A DNA stretch of 64,000 nt from contig CAVTHW010000003.1 in assembly GCA_963734625.1 (NCBI GenBank), positions 796,345-860,344 of the forward strand. Direction: 5' to 3'. The stretch comes from CAVTHW01 sp963734625. GTDB taxonomy: Bacteria > Acidobacteriota > Terriglobia > Bryobacterales > Bryobacteraceae. This document shows, piece after piece, positions 1-8,176 of this stretch. The notes beneath the pieces were generated by a model. The model searched no databases. It saw only the letters and a list, made by a program, of their open reading frames with translations, and had not been told where the DNA came from. The position numbers and the translations under genes were made by a program. Within the stretch, counting starts at the first letter, position 1; each line of letters opens with the position of its first letter.

Positions 1-1373
1 AGCTGATCGAGTTCCCGCACGGCGTATCGGGCATCGCGCTGAACCTGGAAGAAGACCAGGTGGGCATCGTGCTGCTCGGCGAGTGGCAGGAGATCAAGGA
101 AGGCGACGAGGCGCGGCGCACCGGCCGCATTATGTCGGTTCCCGTGGGTGAAGCGCTGGTGGGCCGCGTGGTGGACTCGCTGGGCCAGCCGATCGACGGC
201 AAGGACCCGATCGACACCGACAAGTTCATGCCCATCGAGAGGCTGGCGCCGGGCGTCGTGGACCGGCAGCCCGTTCGGGAGCCGCTGCAGACCGGCATCA
301 AGGCCATCGACGCCATGATCCCCATCGGGCGCGGCCAGCGCGAACTGATCATCGGCGACCGCCAGACCGGCAAAACCGCCATCATTCTCGACACGATCCT
401 CAATCAGAAAGGCCGCGACGTCATTTGCATCTACGTCGCCATCGGGCAAAAGCGCTCCACCGTGGCGCAAGTGGTCAAGACGCTGGAAGACAACGGCGCC
501 ATGGACTACACCATCGTAGTGGCCGCCACGGCTTCCGATCCGGCGCCGATGCAGTACATTGCGCCCTTTTCCGGGTGCGCGATGGGCGAGTTCTTCCGCG
601 ACAGCAAGCGTCACGCAGTGTGCTTCTACGACGATCTGTCCAAGCACGCGGCCGCCTACCGCGAGATCTCGCTGCTGCTGCGCCGGCCGCCGGGACGTGA
701 AGCTTTCCCCGGCGACGTCTTTTATCTTCACAGCCGGTTGCTCGAGCGCGCGTCGAAGCTCTCCGACCCGCTGGGTGGCGGTTCGCTGACGGCGCTGCCG
801 GTCATCGAGACCCAGGCCGGCGACCTCTCGGCCTACATCCCGACCAACGTCATCTCGATCACTGACGGGCAGATCTTCCTCGAGACCGACATGTTCAACT
901 CGAACGTGCGGCCGGCCATCAACGTCGGCGTATCGGTCAGCCGCGTGGGCGGCAACGCCCAGGTGAAGGCCATGCGCCAGGTGGCGGGCAGCCTGCGCCT
1001 GGACCTGGCCCAGTTCCGCGAGCTGGCCGCTTTCGCCCAGTTCGGCTCGGATCTCGACAAGTCCTCGCTGGCGCAATTGAACCGGGGCCGCCGCCTGGTG
1101 GAGATTCTGAAGCAGGGCCAGCACCACCCGCTGCCAGTGGAAAAACAGATTCTCATCATCTTCGCCGGCACCAGCGGGCTGCTCGACGATCTCCCGCTGG
1201 AGCAATGCCGGGAGTTTGAAGAAGAATTGTACCGGTTCACGGAGAACTCGCGGCCAAAGGTGCTCACCCAGATCGCGGAGAAGAAGGTGCTGGACGATGC
1301 GCTGCGCGCCGAGGTCCAGTCGCTCCTGAAGGAGTTCAAGGAGCGGTTCGTTTCCGAGCACAAGAAGAGCTGA
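1..1373 (+). CDS. atpA: ATP synthase F1 subunit alpha (5'-partial)
   Basis: Regulatory/catalytic-ring alpha subunit of F1, which with beta forms the hexamer that makes ATP at the membrane. The reading frame is open from base 3, so the gene starts left of the window; compared with the usual length of about 500 residues, roughly 55 N-terminal residues are missing. The first visible residues (LIEFPHGVSGIALNLEEDQV) match the alpha beta-barrel domain. The Walker A motif GDRQTGKT and the PGREAFPGDVFYLHSRLLER segment are typical of alpha. The stop at 1371-1373 lies 17 bases before atpG, so the genes are co-transcribed. The call is secure. Confidence 0.98.
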   Translation, partial: LIEFPHGVSGIALNLEEDQVGIVLLGEWQEIKEGDEARRTGRIMSVPVGEALVGRVVDSLGQPIDGKDPIDTDKFMPIERLAPGVVDRQPVREPLQTGIKAIDAMIPIGRGQRELIIGDRQTGKTAIILDTILNQKGRDVICIYVAIGQKRSTVAQVVKTLEDNGAMDYTIVVAATASDPAPMQYIAPFSGCAMGEFFRDSKRHAVCFYDDLSKHAAAYREISLLLRRPPGREAFPGDVFYLHSRLLERASKLSDPLGGGSLTALPVIETQAGDLSAYIPTNVISITDGQIFLETDMFNSNVRPAINVGVSVSRVGGNAQVKAMRQVAGSLRLDLAQFRELAAFAQFGSDLDKSSLAQLNRGRRLVEILKQGQHHPLPVEKQILIIFAGTSGLLDDLPLEQCREFEEELYRFTENSRPKVLTQIAEKKVLDDALRAEVQSLLKEFKERFVSEHKKS

Positions 1374-1390
1374 CCGCCCCAAATTGACAG

Positions 1391-2248
1391 ATGCCCAGTC
1401 TTATCGACATTCGGCGCCGCATCCGCTCGGTGAAGAGCACGCAGCAGATCACCCGCGCCATGAAACTGGTTTCGGCGGCGAAACTGCGGCGGGCGCAGGA
1501 CCGCGTGTTGTCCGCCCGCCCTTATTCGGCCATGCTGGCGAGGCTGCTGGCCGACGTGGCGCGGGCCGCGCAAACCGACGAGCGCCTGGTCCACCCGCTG
1601 CTGGCCGAGCGCGAGGAGCAGCGCGTCCAGTTGATCGTCATCACCGCGGACCGCGGTCTGGCCGGTGCGTTCAATTCGAATCTCATCAAGGCCGCGCAGC
1701 AGTTCCTGGGGGATCACGCCAGCCAGCCGGTGGAGATGGAAATCATCGGGCGCAAAGGCCGCGACTTTTTCCGCAAGCGCCAGGCCGCCATCAGCGGCGA
1801 GCATGTGGGCCTGACCGAGAAGGTGACCTACCCATACGTGGCGGAGATCGCCAAGCGGGTAATCGAGCGCTTCTCGGCGGGCGAAATCGACGCGGTCTGC
1901 CTGCTCTACAACGAGTTCAAGAGCGTCATGGCGCAGCGGCTGGTGGTGGACCGGATTCTGCCGGTCGCGCTGCCCCCCGAGGCCGAAGCGATCGAGTATA
2001 TCTACGAGCAGCCGCCGGCCGAACTGCTGGCGAAGCTGCTCCCACGCTACGTGGAGATCGCGATCTATCAGGCCCTGCTCGAATCCGGGGCCGCGCAGCA
2101 GGCTGCGCGGATGACGGCCATGGACGCCGCCACGTCGAACGCGTCCGAGATGATCGGCGACTTGACGCTCTACATGAATCGCGTCCGGCAGGCCAGCATT
2201 ACCAGAGAAATCATAGAAGTTGTCAGCGGCGCAGCAGGAGTGGAGTAG
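1391..2248 (+). CDS. atpG: ATP synthase F1 subunit gamma
   Basis: Central rotor stalk of F1, which couples proton flow through Fo to conformational change in the alpha/beta ring. The 285 residues are the normal family length. The N-terminal helix reads MPSLIDIRRRIRSVKSTQQI followed by TRAMKLVSAAKLRRAQ, a family signature. The C-terminal helix includes NASEMIGDLTLYMNRVRQASITREI, which pairs with the N-terminal helix in the coiled-coil shaft. The ATG at 1391 is chosen because it gives the canonical N-terminus. The stop codon directly abuts the atpD start, suggesting translational coupling. Confidence 0.98.
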   Translation: MPSLIDIRRRIRSVKSTQQITRAMKLVSAAKLRRAQDRVLSARPYSAMLARLLADVARAAQTDERLVHPLLAEREEQRVQLIVITADRGLAGAFNSNLIKAAQQFLGDHASQPVEMEIIGRKGRDFFRKRQAAISGEHVGLTEKVTYPYVAEIAKRVIERFSAGEIDAVCLLYNEFKSVMAQRLVVDRILPVALPPEAEAIEYIYEQPPAELLAKLLPRYVEIAIYQALLESGAAQQAARMTAMDAATSNASEMIGDLTLYMNRVRQASITREIIEVVSGAAGVE

Positions 2249-3709
2249 ATGCAAACCGAAACAACGAACCACGTTTTTGGCAAGGTCATTCAGATAGCCG
2301 GTCCGGCCGTGGACATTCAGTTCCCGGAAGGGAAGATTCCCGTGATCTACACGGCGATCCGGATCACGAGCGAGGGCTTTAACGTCCCCGAGCCCATCGA
2401 CGTCATCGTCGAAGTGGCGCAGCACATCGGCGAAGGCCGCGTGCGCACCATCGCGCTCAAGCCGACCGACGGCATGGTGCGCGGCATGAAGGCCGAGAGC
2501 CTGGGACGCCCCGTCACGGTGCCGGTTGGCAAGGAGACGCTGGGGCGCGTGCTGAACGTCATCGGCGAGCCGGTGGACCGCATGGGTCCCGTCGATGCGC
2601 ACCAGTTCTACTCGATCCACCGGCCGGCGCCGAGCTTCGAGGACCAGTCTACCGAGTTGAAGATGTTCGAGACGGGCATCAAGGTGGTGGACCTGCTGGA
2701 GCCGTACTTGAAGGGCGGCAAGATCGGCCTGTTCGGCGGCGCGGGCGTGGGCAAGACCGTCATCATCATGGAGTTGATCCACAACATCGCCCTGCACCAC
2801 GGCGGTGTATCGGTCTTCGCCGGCGTGGGCGAGCGCACTCGCGAGGGCAACGACCTGTGGCTCGAGATGCAGGAGTCCGGCGTCATCGACCCGAAGGACT
2901 GGCGGAAATCCAAGTGCGCCTTGATCTACGGCCAGATGACCGAGCCCCCCGGAGCGCGCCTGCGCGTGGGGCTGACGGGCCTGACCGCCGCCGAGTACTT
3001 CCGCGACGAGGAAGGCCAGGACGTGCTGCTGTTCATCGACAACATTTTCCGCTTCACTCAAGCGGGCTCCGAGGTGTCCGCGCTGCTCGGGCGCATGCCT
3101 TCGGCCGTGGGCTACCAGCCCAACCTGGCCACCGAGATGGGCGAGTTGCAGGAGCGGATCACGTCCACGAAGAAGGGCTCCATCACTTCGGTGCAAGCCA
3201 TCTACGTGCCGGCCGACGATTATACCGACCCCGCGCCGGCCACGACCTTTGCTCACCTGGACGCGACGACGAACCTCTCCCGCTCGATCGTGGAGCTGGG
3301 AATTTACCCGGCGGTGGATCCGCTGGCATCGACATCGCGCATTCTCGACCCCCTGGTGGTGGGCGAAGAGCATTACCAGACGGCGCAGGCGGTGAAGCAG
3401 ATTCTGCAGCGGTACAAGGATTTGCAGGACATCATCGCCATTCTGGGTATAGACGAGCTTTCCGACGACGACAAGCTGACGGTTTCCAGGGCGCGCAAGA
3501 TCCAGAAATTCCTCTCGCAGCCGTTCAACGTGGCCGAGGCCTTTACCGGACGCAAGGGAAAGTACGTGAAGGTGGCCGATACGGTCCGCGGCTTCAAAGA
3601 GATCGTCGAAGGCAAGCACGATGAGATTCCCGAGCAGGCTTTCTACATGCAGGGAGCCATCGAGGACGTGCTGGAGGCGGCCGAGCAGTTGAAGAACACG
3701 GCGGCTTAA
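2249..3709 (+). CDS. atpD: ATP synthase F1 subunit beta
   Basis: Catalytic subunit of F1, synthesising ATP from ADP and phosphate. The 486-residue protein has the P-loop GGAGVGKT, the following GVGERTREGNDL segment that carries the catalytic glutamate, and the DELSDDDK motif (usually DELSEEDK) near the C-terminus, which is the beta-subunit DELSEED loop. The ATG begins immediately after the atpG stop with no spacer. Length and motifs are normal. The order alpha, gamma, beta, epsilon is the standard bacterial F1 order. Confidence 0.99.
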   Translation: MQTETTNHVFGKVIQIAGPAVDIQFPEGKIPVIYTAIRITSEGFNVPEPIDVIVEVAQHIGEGRVRTIALKPTDGMVRGMKAESLGRPVTVPVGKETLGRVLNVIGEPVDRMGPVDAHQFYSIHRPAPSFEDQSTELKMFETGIKVVDLLEPYLKGGKIGLFGGAGVGKTVIIMELIHNIALHHGGVSVFAGVGERTREGNDLWLEMQESGVIDPKDWRKSKCALIYGQMTEPPGARLRVGLTGLTAAEYFRDEEGQDVLLFIDNIFRFTQAGSEVSALLGRMPSAVGYQPNLATEMGELQERITSTKKGSITSVQAIYVPADDYTDPAPATTFAHLDATTNLSRSIVELGIYPAVDPLASTSRILDPLVVGEEHYQTAQAVKQILQRYKDLQDIIAILGIDELSDDDKLTVSRARKIQKFLSQPFNVAEAFTGRKGKYVKVADTVRGFKEIVEGKHDEIPEQAFYMQGAIEDVLEAAEQLKNTAA

Positions 3710-3715
3710 GGCGGT

Positions 3716-4120
3716 ATGGCGGAGACATTCGAGCTCGAAATAGCGACTCCCGAGCGGCTGCTGGTGCGTGAGCCGGTGGAAGAGGCCGAGATTCCTTTGA
3801 CCAACGGCTACATCGGGGTGCTGCCGCGGCACGCGCCGCTGCTGGGCGAGGTGGGCGCCGGCGATCTGTCCTACTCGGCCGAAGGGCGGCGGCGTCACAT
3901 GGCCGTGGCCGGCGGCTTCGTGGAAGTTACCTGGGGTCATGTGCGCGTGCTGGTCGACTCTGCCGAGAGGGCCGACGATATCGACCTGGCGCGCGCCGAG
4001 GCGTCGCGGCAGCGGGCGCTGGACCGGCTGAGCAGCCCGAAGCAGGATCTCGACGTGGCCCGGGCGCTGAAAGCCTTGGAGCGAGCGCAGGCCCGAGTGG
4101 ACGCCGCGAAGAACAAGTGA
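3716..4120 (+). CDS. atpC: ATP synthase F1 subunit epsilon
   Basis: Small rotor subunit that links gamma to the c-ring and can inhibit ATP hydrolysis. At 134 residues it has the usual N-terminal beta-sandwich (FELEIATPERLLVREPVEE, then IPLTNGYIGVLPRHAPLL) and a C-terminal helical hairpin (DLARAEASRQRALDRL). It starts six bases after the atpD stop and is the last gene of the operon; tRNA-Pro follows after 23 bases on the same strand. Confidence 0.97.
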   Translation: MAETFELEIATPERLLVREPVEEAEIPLTNGYIGVLPRHAPLLGEVGAGDLSYSAEGRRRHMAVAGGFVEVTWGHVRVLVDSAERADDIDLARAEASRQRALDRLSSPKQDLDVARALKALERAQARVDAAKNK

Positions 4121-4143
4121 AGTGCGGTAGAATCAATATAAAT

Positions 4144-4221
4144 CGGGCCGTGGCGCAGCCTGGCTAGCGCGCTTGCTTGGGGTGCAAGAGGTCCCGAGTT
4201 CAAATCTCGGCGGCCCGACCA
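4144..4221 (+). tRNA. tRNA-Pro (anticodon GGG), CCA encoded
   Basis: The 78-base cloverleaf can be folded by eye. The acceptor stem CGGGCCG (4144-4150) pairs perfectly with CGGCCCG (4211-4217). The anticodon arm CTTGC-TTGGGGT-GCAAG gives anticodon GGG, which reads proline CCC/CCU. The T arm is CCGAG-TTCAAAT-CTCGG. Discriminator A is followed by a genomically encoded CCA. The first base C is typical of proline tRNAs. Confidence 0.95.
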
Positions 4222-4228
4222 GCCAAAC

Positions 4229-4510
4229 TCATGCGGGGATGAGGGACAACAGACGCTCCACGGAGAAGTTGCCCGACTGCCCGCGCATCAGACCCGAAAC
4301 GTGAGGTTGTCTGATGCCGAGTATCTCCCCAGCCGCCGCCTGGGTGAGTCCGCGGCTTCTGATAAGCCGGTAGATTTGCAGCGTGAGGCGCGCCTTGACC
4401 TGCTCGCGTTCGGGATTGGGAAAGCCCAGGCGATGCCTCTCTTCGACTTCTTCTGAGAGGCGTGCAGCACGAAAACCGCCTCCTGGAAGGGGTACCACGA
4501 TCCCCAGCAC
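4229..4510 (-). CDS. XRE-family helix-turn-helix protein, HigA-like antitoxin
   Basis: Small DNA-binding protein. From about residue 28 the protein reads as the HTH_37-type antitoxin fold: LGFPNPEREQVKARLTLQI, then the helix-turn-helix SRGLTQAAAGEILGIRQPHVSGLMRG. It ends at LLSLIPA, slightly earlier than relatives that continue with a short strand. Such proteins usually repress their own promoter and neutralise a HigB/RelE-like RNase. No toxin gene is visible beside it: only about 250 bases separate it from the next gene. The GTG start at 4510 is uncertain, since the first 25 residues do not resemble the family. It may be a solitary antitoxin or the remnant of a pair. Confidence 0.65.
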   Translation of the reverse strand: MLGIVVPLPGGGFRAARLSEEVEERHRLGFPNPEREQVKARLTLQIYRLIRSRGLTQAAAGEILGIRQPHVSGLMRGQSGNFSVERLLSLIPA

Positions 4511-4761
4511 GGCGCGTTTACAGGCTTGCGGAAAGTCATTTGCGACGCAGTACAGTAGTACGCGCCACCTTCGATGGTGGGCTCATTCTGGTTTCCGACC
4601 AGGTAGCCACGCTGGAAATCTTGGTTGAATTCCAGTAGTTTTCCCAGTTCCAAACTCCCAGACATTCGGACAGAATTAATTAGGAGACGCCAGGACATCG
4701 GATAAGCGCGGCCCGCCCACGTAGACGGCTTGCAAGTGTAAGAGCTGGAGGAATTGGGGCG

Positions 4762-5157
4762 ATGCGGAAAAGTGTTCTATTTATCTCATCTTCGGCCGAC
4801 GACGCCAACGCCGTATCTCGGATGCTGGTGGGTATAGCCAGCTCATGCGAACGCGTGCCGACCTTGAGCACGGCCCGCCAGAAGCTCGAAGCCGGGACCT
4901 TTGGGGCTGTGCTCACGGACGTCCACCTGGAGGACGGAACCTGGCTAGACGTGGTCCGGCTGGCCGGACAAGCCGGGCACGGTCCGGCCGTGATTGTGGC
5001 CAACGAACTGGCCGACACCCGGTTCTGGCTGGATGCACTCGATCTGGGCGCGTATGACGTGCTGTCTAAGCCGTTCTACCGCGACGAGGTGCAATGGACC
5101 ATGGCCAACGCGCTGCACGAACCCCCACGGCTGATGGGATCGATGCCGGTGGCATGA
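4762..5157 (+). CDS. Stand-alone response-regulator receiver domain
   Basis: A 131-residue CheY-like domain with no output domain. The acidic pair is in SADDAN near the N-terminus, the predicted phospho-acceptor is Asp53 in LTDVHLEDG, and the conserved lysine is in LSKPF near residue 104. It is preceded by a GGAGG ribosome-binding sequence about ten bases upstream. It lies 17 bases before a sigma-54 response regulator on the same strand, so the two are probably one phosphorelay or share a kinase encoded elsewhere; no histidine kinase is adjacent. Confidence 0.85.
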   Translation: MRKSVLFISSSADDANAVSRMLVGIASSCERVPTLSTARQKLEAGTFGAVLTDVHLEDGTWLDVVRLAGQAGHGPAVIVANELADTRFWLDALDLGAYDVLSKPFYRDEVQWTMANALHEPPRLMGSMPVA

Positions 5158-5173
5158 CGGTCCTTCCGGACCT

Positions 5174-6556
5174 ATGGCTGGGCGGTGGGTGGCGATGATC
5201 CGTGTACTGTGTTACTCGAACGACCTGAAGCTTCAACTCCTGTTGGGGCCCGCCCTGGGACCGGGCTATGCGCTGAAGGTGGATTCGGATCAGGCCCAAG
5301 TAAAGCAGCTTGTGGCTGAAGGGCAATCGGACGTCTTAATCCTGGACTTCGATTCTAACTGCGGCTCCGTCGAAGACGGCCTGCAGTTATTTGACTCGAT
5401 CGCGGACTCCGGCATTCCGGTGGTTGTGATGACCGACGATGCCCGCCGCTCAGCGACATTGGATTTGATTCAGCGGGGCGCTTACGATTACTTCCGGAAG
5501 CCTCCCTCCATGACCGAACTGCGAGTCGTACTGGGCCGCGCCTACGAGCGGATCGCCTTAAAGCGAGAGCTGGACAAGACCAAACGCAGACTCCATGAGG
5601 CGTCTTCCTGCGACGGCATGGTGGGGTCCAGCGCTCCAGCCCAGACGGTCTACAGTCTGATTCGCCGGGTGACGAATCTGAACGCTCCGGTGCTCATCCG
5701 AGGCGAGAGCGGCACGGGCAAGGAACTGATCGCCCGCGCCATCCACAACCTGGGCAACCGGGCTAAGCACCCGTTTGTCGCGGTGCCGTGCGGCGCGTTC
5801 CCCGAGACCCTGATAGATGCCGAGTTGTTCGGTCACGAGAAGGGAGCCTTCACCGGCACCGCGGGCGCCCGCGAGGGCTATATGCAGCAAGCCGGAGAGG
5901 GCACGCTGTTCCTGGACGAAATCGGCGAGCTCAGCCCTCAAACCCAAGTGAAGCTCCTCCGCGTGCTGCAGGAGAGGGAGTTCTGCCGGCTGGGAAGCTG
6001 CAAGCTCATCCCGCTGCGGGCGAGAGTGGTCACGGCGACCCACCGCGGGCTGGAGAAGATGGTCGAGGCCGGCACGTTTCGGATGGATCTGTTGTTTCGC
6101 CTGAATGTCATGACCATCGAGGCCCCCCCGTTGCGCGAGCGGCCCGACGACATCCCCTTACTCGCCCAGCACTTCCTGACGGAGTCCAGCGCCGCTTTTC
6201 AGAAACCGATGCGGGAGATCACCCCGGCGGCGATGGACCTGCTGGCGGCGTATGACTGGCCGGGCAATGTCCGCGAACTCGAGAACGTGGTGCAGTCGGC
6301 CATCATCCTGGCGAAGGATGACACCATCCAACCCGAGGACCTGCCCCGCAGCCTTCAACAGACCGTCCCGCGCGCGGCCAGTGAAACGGAAGAGCTGTCG
6401 TTCGAGGATCAACTGTGGGAGTACAAGCTCGAACTCGCCAACCGCGCGCTGGCCAAGTGCAACGGCAACAAGACCCTCGCGGCGCGCAGTCTGCAGATCT
6501 CCCGGGCATACTTCCACCGCTTGATTCGTCCTTCAGGGGATGCGAGCGCCGCCTGA
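5174..6556 (+). CDS. Sigma-54-dependent response regulator, NtrC family
   Basis: Enhancer-binding transcription activator. Domains: receiver (about 1-120, likely acceptor Asp51 counted from the ATG at 5195), AAA+ ATPase (about 140-370) and a Fis-type DNA-binding helix-turn-helix (LANRALAKCNGNKTLAARSLQISRA is split across the C-terminus). Walker A is GESGTGKE and Walker B is GTLFLDEIGEL. Two oddities: the receiver lacks the usual N-terminal acidic pair (it reads YSND), and the sigma-54 contact loop is GAFTGT where GAFTGA is nearly universal. The ATG at 5195 (MIRVLCYSND) is as likely as 5174. Confidence 0.92.
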   Translation: MAGRWVAMIRVLCYSNDLKLQLLLGPALGPGYALKVDSDQAQVKQLVAEGQSDVLILDFDSNCGSVEDGLQLFDSIADSGIPVVVMTDDARRSATLDLIQRGAYDYFRKPPSMTELRVVLGRAYERIALKRELDKTKRRLHEASSCDGMVGSSAPAQTVYSLIRRVTNLNAPVLIRGESGTGKELIARAIHNLGNRAKHPFVAVPCGAFPETLIDAELFGHEKGAFTGTAGAREGYMQQAGEGTLFLDEIGELSPQTQVKLLRVLQEREFCRLGSCKLIPLRARVVTATHRGLEKMVEAGTFRMDLLFRLNVMTIEAPPLRERPDDIPLLAQHFLTESSAAFQKPMREITPAAMDLLAAYDWPGNVRELENVVQSAIILAKDDTIQPEDLPRSLQQTVPRAASETEELSFEDQLWEYKLELANRALAKCNGNKTLAARSLQISRAYFHRLIRPSGDASAA

Positions 6557-6580
6557 AGTCCGGCACCCCCGAGAGGTTCG

Positions 6581-7296
6581 TTGGAAGGGCGCCAGAGTGA
6601 CCAGTTTCACCGCCTGGTCGCGGGTTGCCGCAAGCTTGGCATGACCATCACGGCGAGAACGGATTCGCACTCGTGCCTCGATGATGCGGCCGCCGCGCAT
6701 CCTGAATGGCTGAATATCGATGAGAACGGCAAACCGCGCAGGCACATGAATATGCCGGAAACGCGGTTAACAACGTGCCCGTTGGGCCCTTACAATCTCG
6801 ACTTCATGACCCAGGTGCATCGCCTGCCAGCGCCTGTTTCGCGCCTACAGCGGTCTGGTTCTGCCACGGGGCACGAACCAACATGATCCGGCGGCCATTC
6901 GCTACGCGGTGTGGACCAAGGTGCGCCTTGATCCGTCGAGAATCTGAACGAGCTCGCGCCGACGGCGCAAGAAGCCGCTCCTTGTGATAGCCGGAAGCAC
7001 GCTATGAACGGCTCTGGCACGGCGAGAAATACATGCGCAACGTGGGGCCCCTTGCCCGGGTCGCGGTGAGCGGGCCCGGCATTATGGATGTGACCTGTTG
7101 GCGGCAAGCCGCTGCGATGACGGTGCACATGGTCAACTGCACCAACCCGTTCATGCTGAGATCCGCGTACCGGGAGGCGATTCCAATTGGCGCCCAGCGG
7201 GTGAGCATCCGGGTTCCGCAGAGCACAACGGCGCGCGGCGTGCGGCTACTGGTCAGCGGGCAGGTTGAACCTCACGGCTACTTCCATCGTCGATAA
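6581..7296 (+). pseudogene. Decayed secreted glycosidase-like gene (beta-galactosidase-trimerisation type)
   Basis: Three scraps of one protein family lie in order but in different frames. The first (6581-6840) reads FHRLVAGCRKLGMTITARTD, then AHPEWLNIDENGKPRRH and CPLGPYNLDFMTQV. The second (about 6845-6955) reads SGLVLPRGTNQHDPAAIRYA and ends at a stop. The third (about 7000-7296) reads VAVSGPGIMDVTCWRQAAAM, TVHMVNCTNPFML and VRLLVSGQVEPHG. These recall the N-terminal, middle and C-terminal parts of large (about 650-750 residue) predicted glycosyl-hydrolase-like proteins common in Acidobacteria. The span is too short for the whole gene, so large internal deletions and frameshifts are inferred. 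Family assignment is from memory of conserved segments. Confidence 0.6.
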
Positions 7297-7326
7297 CGAG
7301 GTGGCGGCGATCGATCTCTGATCGCC

Positions 7327-8037
7327 GTGTTGAGGCGTGGGTGTATGCTTCTAGTGATGACGAGACCAGCCAGAAAGCTGTTGCTCCACCTGCCGCTTTT
7401 GGCCGCATTCCTGTCCGCTGCTCTAGTCGGTGAAGCCGCCGCGCAGCCGCCGGCCGCTGAATGGCGGTCGCTGTTCGACGGCAAATCTCTGGCGGGCTGG
7501 CGGGAGACGCCGTTCACCGATCGCGGGCCGGTGCGCGTTGAGAATGGAACGATCATCCTGGGCGCCGGCGAAATGACGGGGATCACCTGGACTGGCGGGT
7601 TTCCGAAGTCCAATTTCGAAGTTCGTTTCGAAGCCGCGAGATTGCAAGGCGGCGATTTTTTTGCCGGCCTGACGTTCCCGGTGGGGGAGTCGTTCTGCAC
7701 TCTAATTGTCGGCGGCTGGGGCGGCGGGGTAGTGGGATTGTCCAACGTGGACGGCTGGGCCGCATCGGACAACCAGACCTACCAGTGGCGGGAGTACGAG
7801 ACCGGCCGGTGGTATGCAATTCGGCTACGGGTGACCGATGAGCGAATCCAGGCCTGGATCGACAACGTAGAGGAGATCAATCTCCCCTTGGCAGGACACC
7901 GGATCAATCTGCGGTTTGGCGAGATCAAATTGTCCGCGCCTTTTGGATTGGCGTCGTACTGGACCACCGCGGGCTTACGTAAACTCGAGTACCGGCTCCT
8001 GCCGCGCTCTTCCGGCAATGTAAACCAAACTGATTGA
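7327..8037 (+). CDS. Secreted DUF1080 protein (3-keto-disaccharide hydrolase-like)
   Basis: Signal peptide (about LLLHLPLLAAFLSAALVGEAAA) followed by a concanavalin-like beta-sandwich of the DUF1080 family: EWRSLFDGKSLAGWRETPF opens the domain, and FEVRFEAARLQGGDFFAGL and the final strand complete it. DUF1080 proteins bind or cleave oxidised disaccharides and often sit beside Gfo/Idh/MocA oxidoreductases, as here. Starts at 7327, 7345 and 7357 are in frame; 7357 (MTRPARKLLLHL) gives the cleanest signal peptide. Exact substrate unknown. Confidence 0.8.
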   Translation: MLRRGCMLLVMTRPARKLLLHLPLLAAFLSAALVGEAAAQPPAAEWRSLFDGKSLAGWRETPFTDRGPVRVENGTIILGAGEMTGITWTGGFPKSNFEVRFEAARLQGGDFFAGLTFPVGESFCTLIVGGWGGGVVGLSNVDGWAASDNQTYQWREYETGRWYAIRLRVTDERIQAWIDNVEEINLPLAGHRINLRFGEIKLSAPFGLASYWTTAGLRKLEYRLLPRSSGNVNQTD

Positions 8038-8176
8038 TCTGGTGCGGCTTCAGTGGTAAGAGATACGGAGGGCATCTCGGGTTTCGCAAAGAATAACCGC
8101 CCCACGGGTGCTATGATCAGGGACATCCTGACGCGAGGGCAGCGAGAGATAGATAGAGGAAAGGGAGTGCAGGATT

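Noticed and set aside
2857..3624. Plus-strand alternative frame inside atpD
   Set aside because: Shadow of atpD; composition is Arg/Ala-rich and no family matches.
833..3940. 1035-residue open frame on the minus strand across atpA-atpC
   Set aside because: It is the antisense of four certain ATP synthase genes; length comes from high GC and codon bias, and it has no domain or start signals.
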